Source of the DNA: Rhodospirillaceae bacterium
Lineage (GTDB): Bacteria > Pseudomonadota > Alphaproteobacteria > Rhodospirillales > Rhodospirillaceae
Reading direction: 5' to 3'
Assembly: GCA_009694245.1 (NCBI GenBank)
Contig: SHVO01000001.1
Coordinates: forward strand, 1-64,000
Length of the DNA stretch: 64,000 nt
The position numbers were made by a program, and so were the translations under genes. Under the pieces are notes generated by a model. The model was not told where the DNA came from, did not search any database, and saw only the letters and a list, made by a program, of their open reading frames with translations. Of this stretch, positions 39,797 to 48,027 are shown in pieces. Numbering within the stretch: position 1 is the first letter of the stretch; every line of letters begins with the position of its first letter.

Positions 39797-40105
39797 GGGG
39801 GGGCTTCTGTTGCCCGGTGCCCCCCCGAACCGCGCTTTGGACGTATATTACCTAGCGGCCGTTAGGCAGCGAGGCGAACGTCCTCAACGAGTGCAACGTT
39901 GTCGTTGGCACTTTTAGATATGACCCGATAACGGTGGAATCATGCCGGGAACAGCTACTGTCTTTACTGCGCACGTCGAGCCTAATTCGCCCCCATAAGG
40001 TCCCGGTGGAAACTTGCATTCCGCACCGGGCGAATTTGGTGGAGGCGCCGGGTACTGCCCCCGGGTCCGCTACGCCTATGCCACAGCAGGTTTAGCGCCA
40101 TAGCC
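39797..40105 (-). ncRNA. ssrA: tmRNA, circularly permuted two-piece form
   Basis: On the minus strand an acceptor piece comes first, ending CCCGGCGCCTCCACCA at 40037. An intervening segment (about 39995-40036) and then the coding piece, starting GGGGGCGAATTAGGCTCGACG (39994), follow. GGGGGCG can pair with CGCCTCC to rebuild the acceptor stem, as in Caulobacter-type two-piece tmRNA. The tag frame 39909-39862 encodes ANDNVALVEDVRLAA then TAA. A GGGGGGGC/GCCCCCCC hairpin (39797-39826) closes the gene. The 5' end is approximate. It rescues stalled ribosomes and marks products for ClpXP. Confidence 0.92.
39862..39909 (-). other. Tag-peptide frame of tmRNA
   Basis: Fifteen codons, ANDNVALVEDVRLAA, then TAA. 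The ANDN head is the SspB-recognition segment of alphaproteobacterial tags, and the LAA tail is the ClpX signal. The exact resume codon could be this GCC or one or two codons earlier (AAA AGT). Confidence 0.9.
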
Positions 40106-40242
40106 GCTTGCGCGGCACAGTCAATATAGGGCGTTCAGGGTGCTTTAGCTACCTTTGCCCGTCCAGGCTCGCTGAAAACTCACTTTCCCCAAGGCGTTAC
40201 GGGCACATGGGCGCGCCGGGCGATTGGCGCTATAAGACGTCT

Positions 40243-41037
40243 ATGCAGCAATATCTTGATTTACTCGACCTCGTTCTTCGGTCGGGTGTGAAGAAGCCCG
40301 ACCGTACGGGAACCGGCACGCTCAGCGTGTTCGGTCACCAGATGCGCTTCGACTTAGCGGCTGGATTTCCGCTGCTGACGACCAAGAAGTTGCACGTCAA
40401 GTCGATCATCGTAGAACTGCTCTGGTTCCTGAAGGGCGATACCAATGTCGCTTACCTCAAGAAGAACGGCGTTTCGATCTGGAACGAATGGGCGGATGAC
40501 AACGGCGATTTGGGGCCGGTTTACGGCCACCAGTGGCGGTCGTGGCCTACGCCCGACGGGGGAAAGATCGATCAAATCGCGGCCGTCATCTCTGGCCTCA
40601 AGAAAAATCCCGATAGCCGCCGGCATATCGTTACGGCCTGGAACCCGGCCGATGTCGAACGGATGGCGCTGCCGCCTTGCCACTGTCTATTTCAGTTCTA
40701 TGTCGCCGACGGCAGGCTTTCGTGTCAGCTTTATCAACGCAGCGCCGATATTTTTCTGGGGGTGCCGTTCAACATCGCGTCCTATGCGCTGCTGACGCAA
40801 ATGGTGGCGCGCGTGACCGGGTTAAAGCCCGGCGAATTTATCCACACCCTCGGAGATGCTCACATCTACGCCAATCACCTGGAACAGGCGCATGCCCAGC
40901 TCGCGCGGGCGCCACGGGTCTTGCCGCGGCTGCATATCAATCCAGCCATCACCGACATCTTTGGGTTCGCCTACGGCGACGTCACCCTGGAAAACTACGA
41001 TCCGCATCCGCACATCGCGGCTAAAGTCGCGGTTTAG
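40243..41037 (+). CDS. thyA: Thymidylate synthase
   Basis: Folate-dependent dTMP synthase of 264 residues, the same length as E. coli ThyA. It has the phosphate-binding [19 protein letters not shown], catalytic Cys in [12 protein letters not shown], and the dUMP contacts [21 protein letters not shown] and [12 protein letters not shown]. The start [15 protein letters not shown] is the ATG that gives this length; the frame is open 45 codons upstream. It produces dihydrofolate, which FolA, encoded 0.6 kb away, recycles. Confidence 0.97.
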   Translation: MQQYLDLLDLVLRSGVKKPDRTGTGTLSVFGHQMRFDLAAGFPLLTTKKLHVKSIIVELLWFLKGDTNVAYLKKNGVSIWNEWADDNGDLGPVYGHQWRSWPTPDGGKIDQIAAVISGLKKNPDSRRHIVTAWNPADVERMALPPCHCLFQFYVADGRLSCQLYQRSADIFLGVPFNIASYALLTQMVARVTGLKPGEFIHTLGDAHIYANHLEQAHAQLARAPRVLPRLHINPAITDIFGFAYGDVTLENYDPHPHIAAKVAV

Positions 41038-41133
41038 CAATCATTCTTGGCTAAAAAAGAGAACGGCGCCGGTCCCGAGTGTCGCAAACGGCGCCGGTCG
41101 GGAAGAGGGTCCGGTCACTACTGCTTTTTGTGA

Positions 41134-41421
41134 CTACTTCTTTTTATTCTTTTCCTGATAGGCAGCGATGATTTCCTTGAATTTGGCGGTCGCCTCATTG
41201 AATTCCTTATTGATGCAGTCGCTGAAATCGATGAACTTGGTTTGAAATTCATCGAAATTGACGGCGATCAGTTCCATCTCTTTGCCGGTTAGCTTCGCGC
41301 CTTCGCCGGCAATGACGGGAGCAATTGGCTTCACACCGCAATCGGCGGCAGCCCAAGCGCCGCTTGTTCCCAGCATTGTCAGAGCCGCGGCAGCCCCGAA
41401 AATCATTATCGCCCGATTCAT
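41134..41421 (-). CDS. Small secreted protein of unknown function
   Basis: A 95-residue protein with a clear signal peptide (MNRAIMIFGAAAALTMLG then GAWAAAD, cleavage after AWA or AAA). The mature part contains two cysteines (DCGVKP and FSDCINK) that could form one disulfide, and a charged helical C-terminus (FKEIIAAYQEKNKKK). AGAGGAAAA precedes the ATG. I do not recognise a family. It sits on the opposite strand between thyA and folA. Confidence 0.75.
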   Translation of the reverse strand: MNRAIMIFGAAAALTMLGTSGAWAAADCGVKPIAPVIAGEGAKLTGKEMELIAVNFDEFQTKFIDFSDCINKEFNEATAKFKEIIAAYQEKNKKK

Positions 41422-41501
41422 GGATTTTTCCTCTTTGCAAACCTTGTTCTGAAACAAATGTTCTCAAACCTTCGCCCGGCATTCCGACCCCGGGCCGATC
41501 G

Positions 41502-41520
41502 GGCGGGAAACGTTCCCGCC
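41502..41520. promoter_or_regulatory. 19-bp palindrome upstream of folA and the small secreted protein
   Basis: GGCGGGAA-ACG-TTCCCGCC is a perfect 8-bp inverted repeat with a 3-base centre, in the divergent spacer between the small secreted protein gene and folA. It could be an operator for a dimeric regulator; no regulator is identifiable. Confidence 0.45.
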
Positions 41521-41673
41521 TCAAGCTGACTCACCCGCAGCGATAGCGTAAGTCTAACACGTGATTTTCCGGGAAGTCTAATTCCCTTCTAACCGATATG
41601 TCACGTATCCCATGGGAATGTGGTATTTTCACGCAGAGTTTAAGGCGGCCGCGCGGCAAGGGAAAATGCAGTC

Positions 41674-42231
41674 ATGGCGGTGGAAAATATCCTCGGCCCG
41701 CCCGTCCGGATAGCCTTGGTGGTGGCCCGTGCCGAGAATGGGGTTATCGGCAGGGACGGCAAGCTGCCCTGGCATATCTCAGCCGAGCTGCAATATTTCA
41801 AGCGCCTGACGCTGGGCAAGCCGGTGATCATGGGCCGCAAGACCTATGAATCGATCGGGAGGCCATTGCCGCGCCGCACAAATATCGTGGTAACCCGGGA
41901 CCGGCACTGGCAGGCCGCTGGCCTGGCCGTCGCCCCGGATCTGCCGACAGCCTTTGCACTGGCTTACGAAGACGCCCACCGAACCGGCGCCGACGAGATC
42001 ATGGTCATTGGCGGCGCCGATATCTACCGCCAGGCCTTGGACCGAGCCGACCGGGTTTATCTGACCGAAGTCCACAGCGTCTTCGAGGGCGACACGGTTC
42101 TTGAACTCGACCTATCGTCAAATTGGCGGGAGGGTTCGCGAGAGCGCCATCGAGCAGACTCGGTGGGCGGACCGGAGTTCAGTTTCGTGATCCTGGACCG
42201 CGTGCCCGTCACCGCTTCCGAGCTGGGCTAA
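41674..42231 (+). CDS. folA: Dihydrofolate reductase
   Basis: NADPH-dependent reductase of 185 residues that regenerates tetrahydrofolate after thymidylate synthesis. Family blocks are IALVVARAENGVIGRDGKLPWHI (Met20-loop region with the substrate-site residues), IMGRKTYESIGRPLPRR (NADPH phosphate contacts) and EIMVIGGADIYRQAL. The Asp that binds the pteridine is replaced by Glu or Asp at SAELQYFK, as in other forms. The C-terminus is slightly longer than usual. Confidence 0.95.
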   Translation: MAVENILGPPVRIALVVARAENGVIGRDGKLPWHISAELQYFKRLTLGKPVIMGRKTYESIGRPLPRRTNIVVTRDRHWQAAGLAVAPDLPTAFALAYEDAHRTGADEIMVIGGADIYRQALDRADRVYLTEVHSVFEGDTVLELDLSSNWREGSRERHRADSVGGPEFSFVILDRVPVTASELG

Positions 42232-42242
42232 GTGTCGGCCGA

Positions 42243-44381
42243 TTATGGCGTTAGGCGGCAGGCCGCGGTCATATCGGAGACGACGCGGGCAGCTTTGTTC
42301 GTCATGAGATGCTGGAGATAGCCGGAAAAGACAGCATCGGCCCGGACGTTGTAGTGGTAGACGCCATTCGGCGAAAAACCCGCCGCGGCTTCAAGCGCGG
42401 GCATGGCCACAACCTTCTGGCTGTTGGCCGCGATTGTGCCTGTCGGGAAAGTTCCGAGCCGCTGGCCGCTCTGGGCATTGTAAATGCCCAGAGCCGGCGA
42501 AATATTACCGGCTCCGGTATTGTGAAACACAACCGTAGAAGGATATCCGCTATCCATCAGCGACGAGTGCACATTGGTGAGGGTCGTCTGGCCGCTCGAC
42601 TGAGAATCACAGGTGCTGAGATTGGTGAGGATCCCATCGGTCTTTTGCCAGAGGACGTTCTGGAAAGTGCCGGTAAAGGTCGGCCGCACCGAAATCGAAT
42701 AGGCCGCAGACTTGGTGAAAGTCGCGCTGGCGTTGTTTTCAATCTCCTCGATTGAAAACTGGCGCGAACTGCCGCCGGGCAGGTTTGGACTTCTCCAAGT
42801 GGCAAGCGTCGTGCCGGTGGCATAATCCGCGAGCACGACATCGACGGTGCCCTGAGAGGCTCCGGCATTGTAAAAGCGCAGGTACGACACCATGGCGGCT
42901 TGCGCTGATCCGAAGATGCTGGCGACGCGCAGGCCCGCAACCGACGCCGCGGCAGCGCTACTACCAGGCGTCCAACTGACCCAGCCGCTGACGAGTGTCT
43001 GATTCCATGAATCGTACCAGGGCCCGCCGCCCTGGTCGTCGAGATCTTCCGCATAGGAGAGCGAGCCTACGAGATAACGTTGGTTCGTACCCGGATCTAT
43101 ATAGAAGAATGCACCGCCGGAATTGCCGCCGGAGGCGTCGACATGAAATTCGCGGACGTGTAAAGAACGATAGCTGAAAAAAGACGTCGAGGTTTCGCCA
43201 CCCGAGTCGGAATAGAGACCGTAGGCGTCTTTGTTCTGGATTTTCCCCGGATAGCCGGCGCTCGTGATGGGTGACGACGTACTGCTAAAGAGGACCGGCA
43301 TAAACGTCGCCGTGTGCGTGAACGGCGTTTTGAATTCCAGTGCAGCGAGGTCATGTCGATAGTCGGTGATCAGGTAGGAATCCTGGCCTGACATCTGCGC
43401 CCACTGCGCGGTGGTCTGCACCGAAGCGATGTCCGACTTGAGTCCATATGGACGGATGGGAATGTCGTCACCCAGGGTGGCTTGGTTTTGGCCGGGATAG
43501 ACCCGGGCCGAAGCTATATAGCCGCCACGACCGTTGTTGTGGACGCAGTGCCCGGCCGTCAGAGCGACGTAAGGGCTGACGAGAGTCGCGCTACAGCGGA
43601 AGCTTTTGCCGTTCGGATAGGTTGCAGACAAATAGGCCATCGCGTTCCACGGATACACTTGCGCGTTGACAACCTGCTCGCGGTCTTCGACGCTGGTTGT
43701 TGCCGGCGTCTCATGGTCGCGGGCACTCCCGCTCGACGCCAGATTGCGCGCGCGTTCCCGCTCGGAGCCGGGCGCCGCACCGGTGCCGATGTCGGCCAAA
43801 TCCTTTCCGGAGGGTAGTGGCGGCAGGTCCGGTAAGCCCGATGACTTTTCCGCAGTGTTATTGGTATCAGCCGGAGGGGAGGGCTTGCGAAGCCGTTTAA
43901 GCGGCTCGGGTTGAACGTTGGCCGGTTCGATGGCCTCGGGCCGAGCGGCATGTTCCGCCGACGACGCGCGCTCCGCGGTATCTGCGATCGGCGCGTCCAC
44001 GGCAAAAGAACTGGTGAGAAACGTTACCGCCTCGTCGCGAGCGAGCTGCCGCGTCGTCGGGCGCACGAGACTGATGCAGGCAAGTCGCGGCTGCGCATCT
44101 GCGCGGACAAAGCTCTCGTACCATTCGTTGTAGCTGCCGTTGATCACCTGGCCGATGTGGCGGGTGTCAGCCGGCGCGGCTTGCGGCACGGCGGCGCAGT
44201 CGTACGACGACATGTCGGGTAGGTGGGGAAGAGCCTGGGATGGGCTCTGTGCAGTAGCGCTTCGAGCAACCAGACACAGATTTCCAATTGCCCCGGCGCT
44301 GAACAGGAGCGCCACGGCGCCGCGGCCGAGCAAAATAGTTGCGGCGCCTTCGCGGGGGTAGGATAGATTCATGGATTCCAA
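42243..44381 (-). CDS. Exported trypsin-like serine protease, multidomain
   Basis: 712 residues. A hydrophobic N-terminal segment (AVALLFSAGAIGNLCLV then ARSATAQS) suggests export. A low-complexity Pro/Ser/Glu-rich region (about 130-230) leads to a chymotrypsin-fold domain (about 240-470) with the triad in LTAGHCV, YRHDLAALEF and DASGGNSGGAFF, close to the V8/glutamyl-endopeptidase type. Two beta-rich C-terminal modules (about 490-700) have no recognised family. It separates folA from the mrp-hflKC region, on the minus strand. Activity is likely from the intact triad; substrate unknown. Confidence 0.85.
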   Translation of the reverse strand: MESMNLSYPREGAATILLGRGAVALLFSAGAIGNLCLVARSATAQSPSQALPHLPDMSSYDCAAVPQAAPADTRHIGQVINGSYNEWYESFVRADAQPRLACISLVRPTTRQLARDEAVTFLTSSFAVDAPIADTAERASSAEHAARPEAIEPANVQPEPLKRLRKPSPPADTNNTAEKSSGLPDLPPLPSGKDLADIGTGAAPGSERERARNLASSGSARDHETPATTSVEDREQVVNAQVYPWNAMAYLSATYPNGKSFRCSATLVSPYVALTAGHCVHNNGRGGYIASARVYPGQNQATLGDDIPIRPYGLKSDIASVQTTAQWAQMSGQDSYLITDYRHDLAALEFKTPFTHTATFMPVLFSSTSSPITSAGYPGKIQNKDAYGLYSDSGGETSTSFFSYRSLHVREFHVDASGGNSGGAFFYIDPGTNQRYLVGSLSYAEDLDDQGGGPWYDSWNQTLVSGWVSWTPGSSAAAASVAGLRVASIFGSAQAAMVSYLRFYNAGASQGTVDVVLADYATGTTLATWRSPNLPGGSSRQFSIEEIENNASATFTKSAAYSISVRPTFTGTFQNVLWQKTDGILTNLSTCDSQSSGQTTLTNVHSSLMDSGYPSTVVFHNTGAGNISPALGIYNAQSGQRLGTFPTGTIAANSQKVVAMPALEAAAGFSPNGVYHYNVRADAVFSGYLQHLMTNKAARVVSDMTAACRLTP

Positions 44382-44507
44382 GATACTCCGCCGGCAAACC
44401 CAACTCCGGCCCTAAATTAGTACCTTTCGCCGCGAATGGCGATATGGAACTAAGGCCCCGGAGGAGCTGGTGAAAACCCCTATTCTTGGCCGATTTCACG
44501 GCCAAAA

Positions 44508-45614
44508 CTAAGGCGCAGACGGCCGCCCCGCGCCCATGGAAATCGTCGGGGCTTTTTTGCCGCCGGCATTAAGTTTGTCCCAGATGCGCTCGGCAATCCT
44601 CACGTAGGCTTTTGCGTGTACGCTGTCAGGCTCGGCGGCTACGATTGGCGTGCCGCCGTCCGACGTCATGCGAATTTTCAGGTCGAGCGGAACCTCACCA
44701 AGAAAATCGGCGCCCAATTCGTCGGCGGTGCGCCGCGCGCCCCCATGATCGAAGATGTGTTCACGATTGCCGCATTTCGGGCAAAGGTAATAACTCATAT
44801 TCTCGATGATGCCGAGGATTGGAACTTCGACCCTGCGGAACATATTGAGGCCCTTGCGAGCATCCAAGAGAGCGATGTCCTGCGGTGTGGATACGATGAC
44901 GGCGCCGGCCAGGGGCACGCGCTGCGACATGGTGAGCTGGGTATCGCCGGTGCCCGGCGGCATATCCACGACCATGATGTCGATCTCGCCCCACGCCACG
45001 TCGCGCAGCATTTGTTCCAAGGCTCCCATCACCATGGGGCCGCGCCAAACGATCGGATTGTCTTCGGCGATCATGAAGCCCATCGACATCACTTTGACGC
45101 CGTGATTTTCGGGGGGATAAACTTTTTTGCCGTCCGACCCAGGTTTCTTGCCAGCGAGGCCCATCATCCGCGGCATGGACGGACCGAAAATGTCGGCATC
45201 AAACATTGCAACTTTGCGGCCCAGACGCGCGAAGGCGACCGCGAGATTGGCGGCGGTTGTGGATTTTCCGACGCCGCCCTTACCCGAAGCGATGGCGACA
45301 ATAAACTTGACGCTCGGGAGCTCTATGCGTTCGCGTCCGCCCTTCGGGGCGGGCTTCTCTTTTTCGGCTTCCGCCGTCAGAACGGCGGTCACCGAGCGGA
45401 CACCCGGCAGGGCATGTACGGTTTTCTCGGCCGAGGCCCGAACCGGCTCGAGCTGCTGCCCAAGCTTTGCCGGCACCTCGAGAGTAAACGTGACATGGCC
45501 GTCCTTGATCAAAATGTCCTTTAGCCAGCCCCGGGCAACGATGTCGATGCCGCCGGTGCCCGAGTCCACGGTGCTGAGCGCCGCCACAATCCGCTCTTGA
45601 GTCACATCGGCCAT
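44508..45614 (-). CDS. Mrp/ApbC-type iron-sulfur cluster carrier ATPase
   Basis: A 368-residue P-loop protein that carries and transfers [4Fe-4S] clusters. An N-terminal MIP18/DUF59-like domain (ERIVAALSTVDSGTGGIDIV) is followed by the deviant Walker A ASGKGGVGKSTTAANLA, VVDMPPGTGDTQLTM and the cluster-ligating CPKCG in YYLCPKCGNREHIF. The start MADVTQERI has GAAGGA eight bases upstream; the frame is open 31 codons further. Divergent from hflK. Confidence 0.95.
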   Translation of the reverse strand: MADVTQERIVAALSTVDSGTGGIDIVARGWLKDILIKDGHVTFTLEVPAKLGQQLEPVRASAEKTVHALPGVRSVTAVLTAEAEKEKPAPKGGRERIELPSVKFIVAIASGKGGVGKSTTAANLAVAFARLGRKVAMFDADIFGPSMPRMMGLAGKKPGSDGKKVYPPENHGVKVMSMGFMIAEDNPIVWRGPMVMGALEQMLRDVAWGEIDIMVVDMPPGTGDTQLTMSQRVPLAGAVIVSTPQDIALLDARKGLNMFRRVEVPILGIIENMSYYLCPKCGNREHIFDHGGARRTADELGADFLGEVPLDLKIRMTSDGGTPIVAAEPDSVHAKAYVRIAERIWDKLNAGGKKAPTISMGAGRPSAP

Positions 45615-45888
45615 GGAGGGCGTTCCTTCTTTTTTCCCGTGGCGTCGTTCGTAGACGCGCTGCGGCTTGAAATTAGTGTCGCCCCACCCCATATTGGCGG
45701 CGGGCATCCGGTGGGCTTGGCGGCTGCGTAACCGGCTGCATTACAAGCCTCGGAATAGCCGCCCGAAGGCTTCCGAGGCGACATTGCAGCACAAGTGCGG
45801 TTGTCCTATAACTTAATGAGGCAATCTCAGCAGATTATGTCAGGTTTCCGGCACGTACTATTCCCGGCGCAGGCGAAGGATTAATCCA

Positions 45889-46998
45889 TTGTTTTATAAA
45901 CAACAAGGCGGAGGCCCCTGGGGCGGCGGCGGCGGCGGCGGCGGCAATAACCCCTGGGGCGGCCGCGACCGCAGCGGCGGCAATCAGGCCCCGGATCTCG
46001 AGGAAATACTTAAGCGCAGTCAGGAGCGGCTCCGGCGCATGATGCCGGGCGGCTTCGGCAATCTGCGCGGGCTCTGGCTTTTGGCCGCGGTCGTACTGGT
46101 GTTTTGGGGCGTTAGCGGATTTTACCGCGTGCAGCCCGACGAGCAGGGCGTCGAACTCCTCTTTGGAAAATACGTCAAGACCACGCAGCCCGGCTTGAAT
46201 TACTGGTTTCCTATACCGATCGGCGAAGTCATTCGGCCGAAAGTGACCCAAACGAACCAAGTCACGGTAGGATTTCGCGGAACCGGGCCGAATATCCGCG
46301 AGGTCCCGCAGGAGAGCCATATCCTCGCCGGCGACCAGAATATCGCCGACATTCAGTTCGTCGTGCAGTGGCGTATCCGAGAAGCCGGCAATTTTCTGTT
46401 CAACATGCGCGACCCTGAGCTGACCGTGAAGGCGGGGGCGGAAAGCGCTTTGCGCGAGGTGGTGGGCCGTAATCCGCTGCAGGCCGTCATGACCAATCAG
46501 CGTGATCTCATTGCCCAACAATCGCGCGACTTGCTGCAGTCGATCATGGATGGATATAACTCGGGTGTTACAATCCTCGATCTGCGCATTCAAAAGGCCG
46601 ATCCGCCCAAGGAAGTGATCGATGCCTTCAACGACGTTCAGCGCGCTAAGCAGGACGAAGAGCGCCTGCGCAACGAGGCGCTGGCCTATCGCAATGACAT
46701 TGTTCCGCGCGCCAAGGGTGAAGCAGCCCGCATGGTCCAGAACGCGACCGCCGAAAAAGAGAAGTTGGTGAAGGAGGCGGAAGGTCAGGCCGCACGATTC
46801 ACCGCGTTCTACCAGACCTATGTCGCCAACAAGGACATCACCACGCGCCGCATGTATCTCGAGACCATGCAGGAGGTCTTGAGCAAGTCTGAAAAGATCA
46901 TCATCGACGAAGACGGCAAGGGATCGGGCGTCGTGCCCTATCTGCCGTTGCCGGCGATCGGCAGGAAACCGCAGCCTCAGGCGGGAGGCGGCCAATGA
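45889..46998 (+). CDS. hflK: HflK, SPFH-domain subunit of the HflKC complex
   Basis: A 369-residue inner-membrane protein forming, with HflC, a cage around FtsH that controls membrane proteolysis. A Gly-rich cytosolic head (GGGPWGGGGGGGGNNPWGG) precedes one membrane segment (about 63-80) and the SPFH/band-7 domain (YRVQPDEQGVELLFGKYVKTT onward), then a coiled coil to residue about 320. The start is TTG with GAAGGA eight bases upstream; no ATG fits. The Gly run is encoded by eight pure GGC units (45922-45945). Confidence 0.95.
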   Translation: MFYKQQGGGPWGGGGGGGGNNPWGGRDRSGGNQAPDLEEILKRSQERLRRMMPGGFGNLRGLWLLAAVVLVFWGVSGFYRVQPDEQGVELLFGKYVKTTQPGLNYWFPIPIGEVIRPKVTQTNQVTVGFRGTGPNIREVPQESHILAGDQNIADIQFVVQWRIREAGNFLFNMRDPELTVKAGAESALREVVGRNPLQAVMTNQRDLIAQQSRDLLQSIMDGYNSGVTILDLRIQKADPPKEVIDAFNDVQRAKQDEERLRNEALAYRNDIVPRAKGEAARMVQNATAEKEKLVKEAEGQAARFTAFYQTYVANKDITTRRMYLETMQEVLSKSEKIIIDEDGKGSGVVPYLPLPAIGRKPQPQAGGGQ

Positions 46999-47858
46999 CC
47001 CCGCGTATCGTCGCCGGCTTTGTGATCGTTGTCGGAGCGCTTCTGCTCGCCTCCGGCGCGCTGTTCACCGTCCACCAAACCCAACAGGCCTTGGTTTTGC
47101 AGTTTGGCGAGCCCAAGAGCGTCATCGCCGTACCCGGTTTGCACTTCAAACTGCCTTTCATCCAGGACGTGTACTACTACGACTCGCGTGTCCTCGATCT
47201 CGACCCTCAGGGCCAAGATATGTCGCTGGTCGACCAGCGGCGCATCAATGTCGACTCATTCGCCCGCTATCGCATCGTCGATCCGTTGAAGTTCTATCAG
47301 ACGGTCTTGACCGAAACCGCCTTCCGCGATCGTTTCGGTAATATCCTGAACGGCAGCGTCCGTGACGCTTTTGGCCGCACCGACCTCGCCGATGTGCTTG
47401 GCTCCAAGCGCCAGGAGGTGATGCATGAGATCACGCAAGCCGTCAGCCGGCGCGCCGAGGAGTTCGGGATCAAGGTGATCGAGGTTCGTATCGGCCGCAC
47501 CGAGCTGACGGCGGATACCACGCAGGCGACTTACAACCGGATGCGTTCTGACCGCATGGCCGAGGCCGCCGATTTTCGTGGGCGGGGCCAGGAACAAAAG
47601 TCGCGCATCGAGGCCGACGCCGACCGCGAGCGTACGATCATCATTGCCGAGGCGCAAAAAGAGTCGCAGACCCTTCTGGGTACGGGTGAGGCCGAGAGTC
47701 GGCGTATCCTGAATGCAGCGCAGGGCAAGGACGCCGAGTTTTACACTTTCTTCCGGGCGATGGAGGCCTATCGCGGCGCGTTCGGCGAAGGCACGACCAT
47801 GGTGCTCTCGCCCAATGCTGAATTCTTCAAGTACTTCAACAATATGTCCGGAAAATAA
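46995..47858 (+). CDS. hflC: HflC, SPFH-domain subunit of the HflKC complex
   Basis: 287 residues with one N-terminal membrane segment (IVAGFVIVVGALLLASGALF) and an SPFH domain (FTVHQTQQALVLQFGEPKSVIAVPGLHFKLPF), then a charged coiled coil with RGRGQEQKSRIEADADRERTII and the conserved tail DAEFYTFFRAMEAYRGAF. The start overlaps the hflK stop by ATGA, so the two subunits are made in step. Confidence 0.96.
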   Translation: MTPRIVAGFVIVVGALLLASGALFTVHQTQQALVLQFGEPKSVIAVPGLHFKLPFIQDVYYYDSRVLDLDPQGQDMSLVDQRRINVDSFARYRIVDPLKFYQTVLTETAFRDRFGNILNGSVRDAFGRTDLADVLGSKRQEVMHEITQAVSRRAEEFGIKVIEVRIGRTELTADTTQATYNRMRSDRMAEAADFRGRGQEQKSRIEADADRERTIIIAEAQKESQTLLGTGEAESRRILNAAQGKDAEFYTFFRAMEAYRGAFGEGTTMVLSPNAEFFKYFNNMSGK

Positions 47859-48027
47859 GGGCTGCATCCGCAGTGACGCGCGGACAGCCCGCGCGATTTG
47901 TCGCGGCGTCCCGCGGCCCCGAAAAGGCCCGGCTCGACGACCGTTGTGAAGCCTCGCTTGCCCAACCCTTGGCTTTCGGAGAGAATCGCCGCCACCGCCA
48001 TGCCTTATGGCAAAGGAGTGTCTGCCC

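Noticed and set aside
47859..48027. Small DUF2065-type gene sometimes found between hflC and degP
   Set aside because: Neither strand shows the short two-helix membrane protein expected; the frames there are shadows.
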